A stretch of 64,000 nt of DNA from Polaromonas sp. OV174 (GTDB lineage: Bacteria; Pseudomonadota; Gammaproteobacteria; Burkholderiales; Burkholderiaceae_C): the NCBI RefSeq assembly GCF_900112285.1, contig NZ_FOKZ01000004.1:186001-250000 (forward strand), given 5' to 3'. The translations under genes were made by a program, and so were the position numbers. Under the pieces are notes generated by a model. The model ran no database searches. It saw nothing but the letters and a program-made list of their open reading frames with translations, and was not told where the DNA came from. Shown piece after piece: positions 1 to 11,206 of this stretch (positions within the stretch are counted from its first letter, which is position 1; the number at the start of each line of letters is the position of its first letter).

Positions 1-111
1 CATGAGCATCAAGTAGTGTCTTCCATGATGGCTTGGCTTGCGTTATGGTGCAGTTGCGTCGTATCAAAAAATCCAGGTGGAAAAGCAGCGTGTTGAACTG
101 GAGGTTTGTCT

Positions 112-2475
112 ATGAGCAAGCGTTCCGTTAATGAGCAGCATGGTCTGCTGTCCCCCGGGCTGAAAGAGGCGCCGGTGCTGGATTTGATGTGCTCGCACTT
201 TGTGCTGACGCTGGCCGCGCGCCAGGGCGCCAAGTTCAATGTGCGGCGTGACCTCAACAGCCTGCTGGCGCTGTCGGGCCGCCATCTGGTCTGGCCGCTG
301 GCGGCGCTGCAGCGTCTGCGCGAATTCCTGGGCCGGCGCTGCAAGGACAACGAACTCTGGCGCGGTCATGAGAGCCTCACCGATGCCGAGTTCCTGGCCC
401 GCCACGGCGTCTGGCGCGGCCCCTACGAAGAGGGCACGCTGTTCTTCTACCTCGACGAGCATGCCAAGGACCAGCCCAAGGACTTGCTCTCGGTCCTTAG
501 CGCCACCGGCGACTGGCTGGCCCATGCGCTGAAAAAGCAGTCCACCCTGGTGGAGAAAAACATAGACGCGCTGGCCAGCCTGCTGCAGCTGAATCGGGCC
601 GAGCGCGCGCTGCTGCTCTACGGCACGCTGGCCCGCTATCAGCGCGACCTGCGCTCGCTGCTGGTCGAGTTCAAGGTCAACAACGCGCCCGAGGCCTATG
701 CCGCGATTGCCGACGTGGCCGGCGTCAAGGCGCCCGAAGTCGCGGACGCGCTGCGCGTCGGCTCGCGGCTGGAGCGCATAGGCATGGTGGAGAACCTGAT
801 CTCCGAGCACAACATCACCGACCTGGCGGATCTGATGAAGGTCAGCGAAAAACTGCCGCCGGTGCTGATGCGCGAATACCGTGACCAGAACGAGCTGATG
901 GCCGTCTTCACCCGGCCGGCCGCCGCCAGCAGCCTGGGGCTGGCCGATTTTGCCTTTGTCGGGGATGACGCCCAGGTGCTGGTGTCCTTGCTGCGCAATG
1001 CGGTGGCGGCGGGCGAGCAGGGCGTCAATGTGCTGCTTTACGGCCCGCCCGGTACCGGCAAGACCGAGCTGGCCAAGGTGGTGACGCAGGCGGCCGGGCT
1101 GGATTTGTTTGAAGTGGAATACGCCGATAGAGACGGCAATTCGCTCAGTGGCCGCGACCGCTACCGTTCGCTGCAGATCGCCCAGGTCTTCCTCAAGAGC
1201 AGCGCCCATTCCGCGCTGCTGTTTGATGAGGTGGAGGACGTGTTCCCGCCGATTTCTAGCGAAGCCGCGCAGCTGATGGCGCGCTCCGAGCAGCTGACCC
1301 TGCCCGCCAACGGCTCGGTCAACGGCAAGGCCTGGGTCAATCAGATCCTGGAGTCCAACGCCGTGCCAACGCTGTGGGTGACCAACCGTATAGAGCAAAT
1401 AGACCCGGCCTTCAGACGCCGCTTTGCCTACCACCTGGAGCTGCGCTCGCCGCCGCCGGGGGCGCGCGAAGGCATGGTGCGCAAGACGCTGGAGGGGGTG
1501 GCGGTGCGCGATGAATTTATCGCCAGGCTGACCGCCCGCCAGGGCCTGACGCCGGCGCAAATCCGCACGGCGGTGCGCTTTGCCCGTCTGGCCAGCGCGC
1601 CGCCGCAGGCGATAGACGCGCAGGTCGACGGCGCCGCCATGCAGGCAGCGCTGGCGGGTGGCCGGCCGGCCTTGATGGAGACCCTGATAGAGCGCCAGCT
1701 TAAAAACGCCGATGTCGCCCTGGGCAACCATTCGGGGGCCGCAGGCCGCGGTAGTGTGACGACTTACGACCTCTCCATGCTCAACGTCGAATCGCGCTTT
1801 GAGGTGCAGCGCATCGTGGCGGCGCTCAAGGCCAGGAGTTTTGGCAGCTTGTGCTTTTACGGCGCGCCCGGCACCGGCAAGACCGCGCTGGCCGAGCACA
1901 TCGCCCAGGCCCTGAATCAGCCCCTGATCATCAAGCAGGCCAGCGACCTGATGAGCAAATACCTGGGCGAGACCGAACAGAACATGGCGGCCATGTTCCG
2001 CGAAGCCGAGGCGGAAAAGGCGGTGCTGCTGCTCGACGAGGCCGACAGTTTTTTGCAGGACAGGCGCGGCGCCCAGCGCACTTATGAGGTCACCGAGGTC
2101 AATGAAATGCTGCAGGGCATGGAGCGCTACAAAGGCATCTTCATCTGCACCACCAATTTGCTGGAGAGCCTGGACCAAGCGGCGTTGCGGCGCTTTACCT
2201 TCAAGATCAAGTTCCTGCCGCTGAACCACGAGCAGCGCGAAAAGATGTTCGTCACCGAAGCGCTGGCCGGTGACGCCGCCCAGCTCAGCGGCGCTCAGTG
2301 CATACGGCTGGACCGGCTGACGCAGCTATGCCCGGGCGATTTTGCGGCGGTCAAACGCCAGGGCGTGATCCTGGATGCCCAGCTGTCGGCGGAAGAGTTT
2401 TTGGCCCAGCTGGAGGCCGAGCACCGCATCAAGCCCGAGGTGCGGGAAGGGCGGTCCATGGGGTTTCTGGTCTAG
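112..2475 (+). CDS. Double-module AAA+ ATPase
   Basis: The 787-aa protein has two AAA+ ATPase modules. The first Walker A is GPPGTGKT with Lys317 and its Walker B is LLFDEVED (D372, E373). The second Walker A is GAPGTGKT with Lys590 and its Walker B is LLLDEADS (D642, E643). The first 250 residues are helical with no recognised domain. No signal peptide or membrane segment is visible. The start is the ATG at 112 because GGAGG lies 7 nt upstream; a TTG two codons earlier is less likely. Tandem AAA modules usually form hexameric remodelling or unfolding machines, so a protein-remodelling role is inferred, but the substrate is unknown. It stands alone, with no same-strand partner next to it. Confidence 0.85.
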   Translation: MSKRSVNEQHGLLSPGLKEAPVLDLMCSHFVLTLAARQGAKFNVRRDLNSLLALSGRHLVWPLAALQRLREFLGRRCKDNELWRGHESLTDAEFLARHGVWRGPYEEGTLFFYLDEHAKDQPKDLLSVLSATGDWLAHALKKQSTLVEKNIDALASLLQLNRAERALLLYGTLARYQRDLRSLLVEFKVNNAPEAYAAIADVAGVKAPEVADALRVGSRLERIGMVENLISEHNITDLADLMKVSEKLPPVLMREYRDQNELMAVFTRPAAASSLGLADFAFVGDDAQVLVSLLRNAVAAGEQGVNVLLYGPPGTGKTELAKVVTQAAGLDLFEVEYADRDGNSLSGRDRYRSLQIAQVFLKSSAHSALLFDEVEDVFPPISSEAAQLMARSEQLTLPANGSVNGKAWVNQILESNAVPTLWVTNRIEQIDPAFRRRFAYHLELRSPPPGAREGMVRKTLEGVAVRDEFIARLTARQGLTPAQIRTAVRFARLASAPPQAIDAQVDGAAMQAALAGGRPALMETLIERQLKNADVALGNHSGAAGRGSVTTYDLSMLNVESRFEVQRIVAALKARSFGSLCFYGAPGTGKTALAEHIAQALNQPLIIKQASDLMSKYLGETEQNMAAMFREAEAEKAVLLLDEADSFLQDRRGAQRTYEVTEVNEMLQGMERYKGIFICTTNLLESLDQAALRRFTFKIKFLPLNHEQREKMFVTEALAGDAAQLSGAQCIRLDRLTQLCPGDFAAVKRQGVILDAQLSAEEFLAQLEAEHRIKPEVREGRSMGFLV

Positions 2476-2489
2476 TAATTTATAGGAAA

Positions 2490-2542
2490 AGTGGCTATGG
2501 CCCTATGAAATAGGCTTCCAGTAGCTATACAATTCATAGCAA
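2490..2542 (-). repeat. Repeat A copy 1 (intergenic)
   Basis: Reading the minus strand, TTGCTATGAATTGTATAGCT is followed by a GGGCCATAGCC end. This matches the window-wide repeat A pattern TTGCTAT-n-ATAGCT ... GGGCTACAGGCC. It lies about 15 nt after the AAA+ gene stop codon. Confidence 0.65.
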
Positions 2543-2581
2543 ATTTATTTTTAAAACGGCGTCAGGGCGCTCCTTTTGCTA

Positions 2582-2879
2582 TCACGCCTTCGCAAAACGA
2601 TCGCGCAGATAGGCCTTGATTTTTTCCGAATCGTAAAGCCAGCGACTGCTGCAGCAACTCGGCCCGGTCGCGGCCTTCGGCCTGCGTGTCAATGCGGGGG
2701 ATGTTCAGGGACAAGCGGCGCACTTCCTGTCTGACCTTGATGCAGAAGGGACAGGTTTTGTACTGGTAGAGCTCCAGATCCTGGCAGGCCAAGTCAACGC
2801 TCTCCGTGAGCAGCATCACTGGTCCGAGGACTATGCGCAGAGTTTTGAAGAAGAGTCGGATAAAGATTTTAATGCGCAA
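2582..2879 (-). pseudogene. Decayed glutaredoxin-family gene
   Basis: The minus strand encodes a short glutaredoxin-like protein. It has an N-terminal hydrophobic stretch (RLFFKTLRIVLGPVMLL), then LELYQYKTCPFCIKVRQEVRRLSLNI with an intact CPFC redox site. After AELLQ the frame runs into unrelated sequence. The expected family ending, WLYDSEKIKAYLRDRFAKA followed by a stop, is present at 2582-2641 in another frame. About 20 codons covering the usual VPCLRI segment are missing, so a deletion also shifted the frame. The linker between the membrane stretch and LELYQYK also looks shortened compared with relatives as I know them. The only available start is TTG. I infer a recently inactivated gene; a functional truncated redox peptide is less likely. 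Confidence 0.7.
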
Positions 2880-2914
2880 TTTTAAAGGCCACGCGCGCTG
2901 GCGCCGGGCTGCCC

Positions 2915-3487
2915 CTAGCGCAAGATGATCGAACCGGCCGCCTCGCCCGCCGGCTGGAATGGGCCTAGCGGGTTGCGCTGTCTGTCGACGCGGTCGATTT
3001 GCGGCTGCCCGGCATGGTTGCGGAACAGCACCGTGCCATCGCTGACCACGACAAGGGCCTGAAATGACCAGCCGGTCACGTGGGTGGTGCGGCGAATGTT
3101 CAGGAAATCCATCCAGAAGCTGCCGGTGCGGCGCCTGTCCTGCAGCTCAAAGTTGAACAGATAGCCCCGGCAGGTGGCCTGGGCCTCGACGCACTTTCTG
3201 ACGCCGGGGTCCAGCGCCGCGAGCGGGAGCGCCGAGTAAGGCGCCAACCGCGCCACGATATCGGGATAAGGGATCAAGGTGACATTGGCACCACCCTCGG
3301 GGTCGAAGCCCATGGCCTTGAGCTCGGACAACTGGGTTTGCAGCGGGACTATGCGCTGCACCGCGGCTTGGGCGGCGTCGAAATCGGTAAAACTGCCAGG
3401 CGTGGTGGTGCTGCCGCGCGGCAGCAAGTTCGTACAAGCTGACAAGACGGCTCCCGCCAGTACCCCAATGAACAAACCGTATCTCAT
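2915..3487 (-). CDS. Putative lipoprotein
   Basis: This 190-aa protein begins MRYGLFIGVLAGAVLSACTN, a lipoprotein signal with the lipobox LSAC, so it is probably lipidated on the Cys and carried to the envelope. The ATG at 3487 was chosen because the signal peptide starts there; the open frame continues 16 codons further upstream without a plausible start. The rest has no motif I can name. It contains an alternating hydrophobic pattern near the C terminus (FQALVVVSDGTVLFRNHAG) typical of a small beta domain. The function is unknown. It is transcribed in the same direction as recQ and the glutaredoxin remnant, with an intergenic gap holding a repeat A copy on the recQ side. Confidence 0.7.
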   Translation of the reverse strand: MRYGLFIGVLAGAVLSACTNLLPRGSTTTPGSFTDFDAAQAAVQRIVPLQTQLSELKAMGFDPEGGANVTLIPYPDIVARLAPYSALPLAALDPGVRKCVEAQATCRGYLFNFELQDRRRTGSFWMDFLNIRRTTHVTGWSFQALVVVSDGTVLFRNHAGQPQIDRVDRQRNPLGPFQPAGEAAGSIILR

Positions 3488-3601
3488 GGTGTCAATGTAA
3501 CACCGGCCACAGTGATCGGGTTTGATGCGCGCCAAGCAATGCCATTAATTCACGCCTACGCCGCCCCCGGGCCCGCTGCCGTGACGGATGAAAATCCGGA
3601 T

Positions 3602-3652
3602 TCGCTATGAAAAAAGTAGCTGTCAGTGAGCGTCAAAACTGGGTCAACGCCC
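3602..3652 (+). repeat. Repeat A copy 2 (diverged)
   Basis: TCGCTATGAAAAAAGTAGCT followed by GAGCGTC and a GGGTCAACGCCC end resembles repeat A, but the terminal GGCTACAGGCC block is poorly kept. It lies between the lipoprotein gene and the 3' end of recQ. Confidence 0.45.
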
Positions 3653-3692
3653 AGTTTCATCAATAATCCAGGCTAGACGGCACCCGCGCGCC

Positions 3693-5576
3693 TCACTCCG
3701 GCTCGGCACATACCCTGAGCACCTCGGCGCCATAAGCCTGCAGCTTTTTCACGCCCATGCCGCTGATGCCTTCCAGGTCCTGCAAGCTCTGCGGCGCCTG
3801 CTCGGCAAGGGCGCGCAGGGTGGCGTCGTGAAAGATCACAAAGGCCGGCAGGTTGTGCTCGCGCGCCACCTCGGCGCGCCAGGCCTTGAGCCGGCCCAGG
3901 CGCTCCAGTGCGCCGGCATTGAGGGCGGCCTCGGCCAGGCCCTTGACCGAGGTCTTGGTGGCGCGCTTGCGCCGGTCGGCTTTTGCGCCCAGGGCCTGGG
4001 CGCGCAGCAGCACGCCGACCTCGCCCTTGAGCACCTGGCGCGCGTCGGGCAGCAGCTGCAGGGTGCTGAAGGCCTCGGTGTCCACGCGCACGGTGTTTTT
4101 GGCGATCAGCTGGCGCAGCACGCTGCGCCACTGCGCCTCGCCCAGTTCGGCGCCTATGCCGAAGGTGCTGAGCTGATCGTGGCCGTATTGAATGACTTTT
4201 TCCGAGCTCTTGCCGCGCAAAATGTCCATGATGTGGCCGGCGCCAAAGCTGATGCCGCTGGCCTGCTGCACGCGGTAGATGCAGCTGAGCATCTTGCGCG
4301 CCGCCTCGGTCGCGTCCCACACCTCCGGCGGGTTCAAACAGTTGTCGCAGTTGCCGCAGGGCTGGCTGTCTTCGCCAAAGTAATGCAGCAGGCTGACGCG
4401 GCGGCAGCGTGTGTCTTCGGCCAGGCTCAGCAAGGCGTCGAGCTTGCCGCGCATCACCTGCTTGAACTCCTCGCTGGCGACCTCGCTGGTGTCTATCATG
4501 CGGCGCTGGTTTACCACGTCCTGCAGGCCGTAAACCATCCAGGCGTCGGCGCTCAGGCCGTCGCGGCCGGCGCGGCCGGTTTCCTGGTAATAGCCCTCTA
4601 TGTTTTTCGGCATGTCCAGGTGGGCGACAAAGCGCACATCGGGCTTGTCTATTCCCATGCCAAAGGCAATGGTGGCCACCATGACCATGGCGTCCTCGCG
4701 CAGAAAGCGGTCCTGCCGCTGCTGGCGCAGGCTGGCGTCCAGGCCGGCGTGATAGGCCATGGCCTTGATGCCGGCATCGGCCAGCGTGGCGGCGATTTCC
4801 TCAACACGCTTGCGGGACTGGCAGTAGACGATGCCGGCTTCGCCGTCGTGCTCGGTCTCTATGAAGCGCAGCAGCTGGCGCGTGGCATCGGTTTTTTCGA
4901 CGATGGTGTAGCGGATGTTGGGCCGGTCAAAGCTGCTGACGAACTGGCGCGCCTCCTCCAGCTTGAGGCGTTCGATCATGTCCTGGCGCGTCAGCTCGTC
5001 GGCGGTGGCCGTCAGCGCCATGCGCGGCACGTCGGGAAAGGTCTCGTGCAGCAGGCTCAAACTGCGGTACTCGGGCCGGAAGTCGTGGCCCCACTGGCTG
5101 ACGCAATGCGCCTCGTCAATCGCAAACAGGCTGAGCAGGCCGCGCTCGTGCAGCGAGGCCAGCAAGCCCTTCATGCGCGGCGTGTTGATGCGCTCGGGCG
5201 CGGCGTAAAGCAGCGTCAGCTCATTGCGCAGCAACTGCTTTTCCAGCTGGCTGCTTTCCTCAAAGCTCTGCGTCGAATTCAAAAACGCCGCCGCGACGCC
5301 GGCTTCCAGCAGGGCGCCGACCTGGTCGTGCATCAGCGCAATCAGCGGCGAGATGACGATGGTCACGCCGTGGCCGGCGTTCTGCCGGACGATGGCCGGA
5401 ATCTGGTAGCACAGCGATTTGCCGCCGCCGGTAGGCATCAGCACCAGTGCGTCGCCGCCGGCCACCACATGCTCGACGATGGCTTGCTGCGGGCCGCGGA
5501 ACTGCTGATAGCCAAAGGTCTGGCCGAGCACGTCCAGCGGCGTCGGGTGGGGCAGGGAAGCGGGCAATGAGGACAA
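3693..5576 (-). CDS. recQ: ATP-dependent DNA helicase RecQ
   Basis: This 627-aa superfamily 2 3'-5' helicase acts in recombinational repair and replication restart. Visible motifs are motif I MPTGGGKSLCYQ (Lys53), the motif II box IDEAHCVSQWGHDFRPEY (D154-H157) with the RecQ aromatic-rich loop, and motif VI near YYQETGRAGRDG. They are followed by the RQC zinc site (CRRVSLLHYFGE ... CGNCDNC) and a C-terminal HRDC domain from about residue 545 (LKAWRAEVAREHNLPAFVIFHDATLRALA). Its length and domain order are those of full-length bacterial RecQ. The start MSSLPASLPHPTPLDVL is consistent with family N termini. Confidence 0.97.
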   Translation of the reverse strand: MSSLPASLPHPTPLDVLGQTFGYQQFRGPQQAIVEHVVAGGDALVLMPTGGGKSLCYQIPAIVRQNAGHGVTIVISPLIALMHDQVGALLEAGVAAAFLNSTQSFEESSQLEKQLLRNELTLLYAAPERINTPRMKGLLASLHERGLLSLFAIDEAHCVSQWGHDFRPEYRSLSLLHETFPDVPRMALTATADELTRQDMIERLKLEEARQFVSSFDRPNIRYTIVEKTDATRQLLRFIETEHDGEAGIVYCQSRKRVEEIAATLADAGIKAMAYHAGLDASLRQQRQDRFLREDAMVMVATIAFGMGIDKPDVRFVAHLDMPKNIEGYYQETGRAGRDGLSADAWMVYGLQDVVNQRRMIDTSEVASEEFKQVMRGKLDALLSLAEDTRCRRVSLLHYFGEDSQPCGNCDNCLNPPEVWDATEAARKMLSCIYRVQQASGISFGAGHIMDILRGKSSEKVIQYGHDQLSTFGIGAELGEAQWRSVLRQLIAKNTVRVDTEAFSTLQLLPDARQVLKGEVGVLLRAQALGAKADRRKRATKTSVKGLAEAALNAGALERLGRLKAWRAEVAREHNLPAFVIFHDATLRALAEQAPQSLQDLEGISGMGVKKLQAYGAEVLRVCAEPE

Positions 5577-5625
5577 GGGGCGGGCCAGAAAGTCGGCGTC
5601 AGTGGAGAAAGAGGGGAAAAGAGTT

Positions 5626-5676
5626 TTGCTATTAATTAGATAGCTTCTTGTGCCCTATGCATAAGCGCCAGGGCCT
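5626..5676 (+). repeat. Repeat A copy 3 (intergenic)
   Basis: TTGCTATTAATTAGATAGCT is followed by TTGTGCCC and GCGCCAGGGCC. The inverted GCTAT/ATAGC arms are intact. It sits in the 5' region of recQ and the 3' flank of the rhodanese gene. Confidence 0.65.
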
Positions 5677-5695
5677 TGTTTGATGCTGAAATGGG

Positions 5696-6088
5696 CTACA
5701 TCTGCTCCCACGGCAGGCCGGCAAAGCGCCAGCCCGAGAGCGTGGAGCGGCGGAACTGCTCGTCGAGCTCGCCCTCAAAGCCGTGCAGCACATGCTGCAG
5801 ATTGCTGAAACCGGCCGCCTTGAGCGCCTTGCCGGCGTCCAGGGTGCGCTGGCCGGAGCGGCAAATCAGCAGCAGGGGCTGGTCCTTGCTATTGGCCTCG
5901 CGCGCCACGGCCTCGGCAAACTTCGCCGGGTCGGGCTGCAGGTCGGGGTATTCGTACCATGGCACATTGACCACGCCGGGCGGGCGGCCCACATACAGCG
6001 ACTCGATCTCCATGCGCACGTCGACAAACAGCGCTTCGGGGTGCGCCTGCAGCCAGGTCCAGGCTTCTTGGGGTGGTAGGTTCTTCAT
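5696..6088 (-). CDS. Rhodanese-like sulfurtransferase
   Basis: This 130-aa single-domain rhodanese has the active-site loop CRSGQRT, supplying the catalytic Cys that carries persulfide sulfur, in the context LLLICRSGQRTLDAGKALKAAGF. Upstream VDVRMEIE matches the family DVR motif. There is no signal peptide, so it is cytoplasmic. The ATG at 6088 (MKNLPPQEAWTWLQ) was preferred to an upstream in-frame ATG at 6106 because homologous domains begin here; neither has a strong ribosome site. It is divergent from the methionine synthase N-terminal gene, only 73 bp away, but a sulfur-related link is speculative. Confidence 0.88.
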   Translation of the reverse strand: MKNLPPQEAWTWLQAHPEALFVDVRMEIESLYVGRPPGVVNVPWYEYPDLQPDPAKFAEAVAREANSKDQPLLLICRSGQRTLDAGKALKAAGFSNLQHVLHGFEGELDEQFRRSTLSGWRFAGLPWEQM

Positions 6089-6161
6089 GTGGGGAGTCAA
6101 AGACAAGGCCCTTATTGTCGGGGAAAGTCCGCGGTCATGGACGGCATCCTAAAATGGGGCC

Positions 6162-7208
6162 ATGAAGCAGATCACCTACACCCGCGGCCAGCAGCTCCCG
6201 GCCATCCTGGAAAAACGCATTGCCATCCTCGACGGCGCCATGGGCACCATGATCCAGCGCTTCAAGCTCAATGAAGCCCAGTATCGCGGCGAGCGCTTCA
6301 AGGATTTTCACAAGGATGTGAAGGGCAACAACGAGTTGCTCAGCCTGACGCGTCCCGACGTGATCCGCGACATCCACGAAGGCTATCTGGCCGCCGGTGC
6401 CGATCTGATAGAAACCAACACCTTTGGCGCCACCAGCGTGGCACAGGCCGACTACGACATGGCCGAGTTGGCCATAGAGATGAATGTCGAGTCGGCGCGC
6501 ATTGCCAGAGCCGCCTGCGACAAGTTCTCCACGCCAGACAAGCCGCGCTTTGTCGTTGGCGCCCTGGGCCCCACGCCCAAGACCGCCAGCATCAGCCCCG
6601 ACGTCAACGATGCAGGCGCGCGCAACACCAGCTTTGAGGAGTTGCGCAAGGCTTACTACGAGCAGACCGAGGCGCTGGTGCGGGGCGGCAGCGACGTGCT
6701 GCTGGTGGAAACCATTTTCGACACGCTCAATGCCAAGGCGGCCTTGTTTGCCATCGACGAGTATTTTGAAAACTCGGGCGAGCGTCTGCCCATCATCATC
6801 AGCGGTACCGTCACCGACGCCTCCGGCCGCATTCTCTCGGGCCAGACCGTCACGGCCTTCTGGCACAGCGTGCGCCATGCCGAGCCGCTGGCCATTGGCC
6901 TCAATTGCGCGCTGGGCGCGACCCTGATGCGGCCCTACATCCAGGAGCTGGCCAGGGTGGCGGGCGACACCTTCATCAGCTGCTACCCGAATGCCGGCCT
7001 GCCCAACCCCATGAGTGACACCGGCTTTGACGAAACGCCAGAGGTCACCTCACGGCTGCTGCGCGAGTTTGCCCAGGAGGGCCTGGTCAACATCGTGGGT
7101 GGCTGCTGCGGCACCACGCCGGACCACATCCAGGCAATTGCCCATGCGGTGACGCCGGTGGCCGGCCGCGCCGTGCAACGGCCGCTGTTCTACCCGCAAG
7201 CCGCCTGA
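6162..7208 (+). CDS. metH: Homocysteine methyltransferase half of methionine synthase
   Basis: This 348-aa protein corresponds to the N-terminal homocysteine-binding barrel of cobalamin-dependent methionine synthase (MetH). It keeps [11 protein letters not shown] at the N terminus and the three zinc-ligand cysteines in LNCALGA (C249) and GGCCGTTP (C315, C316). The pterin, B12 and reactivation domains are encoded separately at 8193-10985. Split metH genes are common in this family, so this is a natural two-polypeptide arrangement rather than a broken gene. Together they methylate homocysteine to methionine using methyltetrahydrofolate. The start at 6162 matches [20 protein letters not shown]. 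The short upstream gap leaves little room for a riboswitch. Confidence 0.95.
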   Translation: MKQITYTRGQQLPAILEKRIAILDGAMGTMIQRFKLNEAQYRGERFKDFHKDVKGNNELLSLTRPDVIRDIHEGYLAAGADLIETNTFGATSVAQADYDMAELAIEMNVESARIARAACDKFSTPDKPRFVVGALGPTPKTASISPDVNDAGARNTSFEELRKAYYEQTEALVRGGSDVLLVETIFDTLNAKAALFAIDEYFENSGERLPIIISGTVTDASGRILSGQTVTAFWHSVRHAEPLAIGLNCALGATLMRPYIQELARVAGDTFISCYPNAGLPNPMSDTGFDETPEVTSRLLREFAQEGLVNIVGGCCGTTPDHIQAIAHAVTPVAGRAVQRPLFYPQAA

Positions 7209-7248
7209 GGCGGGTTGGGCCGCCCCGTATAGATCCTCAACAGGCCGT

Positions 7249-7830
7249 TTAAGCGGCCGTGTGGTGGCTGAGTTCTTGCTGCATGACCTGGGTCAGCTGC
7301 ACATACATCTTGAGTTTGTCGGCGTTGTCGCGCAGCCTGTGCGCGATGCGCAATGACACCGCCAGCATCAGCTTGGCGGCGACTGCCGGCGCATCCTGCA
7401 CCAGCCGCTCCAGCGCTTCGCGTGACAGGCTGGCGCAGCGCACATGCGAGCTGGCGGTGCAGGAGGCGGCGCGCGGCTCGCCGTCCAGCAGGCCCATTTC
7501 CCCGATCAGGCTGCCCTGGCCCAGCACGGTGACCGTGATGGGCTCAACGCGGCTGACCACAATGTTTTCCACCGTCACTTCGCCGTCGATCAGCAGCAGC
7601 ATGAAACCGGTGTTCTGGGTGTCACCCTCCCTGATGAAGGTGGTGCCTTGGGCGATCCGGTGCAGCCGCATATAGCGCACCACCGTGCGGGCGTCCTCCG
7701 GCGTCAGCTGCAGCATGGCGCAGGGGGTGATCAGCAGCTTGGCCGCCAGTTGGGCCGTGGCGGCGTCGCCCATTGACAGGGCGTCGCCGGACGCCGCGGC
7801 GTGTTTTGTTCTGAAAAACTTGTTGAACAT
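7249..7830 (-). CDS. Cyclic-nucleotide-binding-domain protein
   Basis: This 193-aa protein has a cyclic nucleotide-binding (CAP-like) beta-barrel: LHRIAQGTTFIREGDTQNTGFMLLLIDGEVTVE ... VLGQGSLIGEMGLLDGEPRAAS. The phosphate-binding cassette GEMGLLDGEPRAAS resembles the cAMP-binding GELALLxxxPRAA signature. After the barrel there is a helical tail (LMLAVSLRIAHRLRDNADKLKMYVQLTQ) but no helix-turn-helix, so it is probably a sensor or adaptor rather than a DNA-binding regulator. The start MFNKFFRTKH at 7830 was chosen over a long upstream extension of low-complexity sequence. It lies between and opposite to the two metH halves. Confidence 0.8.
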   Translation of the reverse strand: MFNKFFRTKHAAASGDALSMGDAATAQLAAKLLITPCAMLQLTPEDARTVVRYMRLHRIAQGTTFIREGDTQNTGFMLLLIDGEVTVENIVVSRVEPITVTVLGQGSLIGEMGLLDGEPRAASCTASSHVRCASLSREALERLVQDAPAVAAKLMLAVSLRIAHRLRDNADKLKMYVQLTQVMQQELSHHTAA

Positions 7831-8074
7831 GGGGAAGCGTAGGGTTTGTGACGGATGACAGTGCGCGGCACTGCAGCAGGCGCCTGGTTGGCTTGAGCTT
7901 AACCCAATGTGGTCAAGGCGGCTGGCCGCGAGGCGCCGCTGTGCCATGCCCCGTGCCGGATTCTGCCCATGGCCGTGAAGACGCCGGGCCTCAAAAAAAC
8001 CATGTCGGACCGCGCTGACGGGTTTTATCTGGCGCGGGCCGTGGCCGGGGGCGTTTGCCTTAGAATGCCTTCTT

Positions 8075-8174
8075 CCCAAGGAGCGTTGCAGCGAAACCCG
8101 GTTTCGTCAGGCTTGGGTAATCAAGGTGTTGGCCGTGTCTTGGCGGTCTGAAGCTTTTTTGCAACGACGCTCAC
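8075..8174 (+). promoter_or_regulatory. SAH riboswitch upstream of metH second half
   Basis: The leader contains AAGGAGCGTTGCAGC, a hairpin CGAAAC-ccg-GTTTCG (8092-8106), TCAGGCTTGGG, and 3' GCAACGACGCTCACC. GAGCG and TTGC (8081-8089) pair with GCAA and CGCTC (8161-8172). CCAAG (8076-8080) can pair with CTTGG (8112-8116), as in the pseudoknotted SAH-sensing motif known upstream of ahcY and metH genes in beta- and gammaproteobacteria. It ends 18 nt before the ATG. SAH binding normally turns expression on, which fits clearing SAH by remaking methionine. Confidence 0.85.
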
Positions 8175-8192
8175 CTTGACCTGAAGGTGAGT

Positions 8193-10985
<2,793 letters not shown>

Positions 10986-11020
10986 TCGCGGCGGGGTTTT
11001 ACGGGGGCCTGTTACCGACC

Positions 11021-11050
11021 TTGACGCTTGTCTGCATCGTGTTTACATAA
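11021..11050 (+). promoter_or_regulatory. Possible sigma-70 promoter for glycine-zipper gene
   Basis: TTGACG at 11021 is followed after 17 nt by TACATA. The -35 box is good and the -10 box is weak. It lies about 155 nt upstream of the start codon in an otherwise featureless 220-bp gap. Confidence 0.3.
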
Positions 11051-11206
11051 AGACACGCAAGAGCCATCTGGTTTGTGTACCTTTGGGCCGTGTCGGGCGT
11101 TCAGGGTAAAGAGCGAAAGAGTCGCAGGCTTGGCTGGCATCGCGCCACACGCTGACCGCCAATCGCTAGCTTTGAATCAGACCTGTTTTCCAAGAAAGGG
11201 AACCCC

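Noticed and set aside
64..2229. Long minus-strand open frame opposite the AAA+ gene
   Set aside because: Rich in His, Gln, Arg and Gly with no motif; a shadow of the GC-rich gene on the plus strand.
3828..5570. Long plus-strand open frame opposite recQ
   Set aside because: Antisense to an intact recQ with full motifs; composition is that of a shadow frame.
6089..6161. Cobalamin or SAH riboswitch before the first metH half
   Set aside because: Only 73 bp is available and no core arms are visible.
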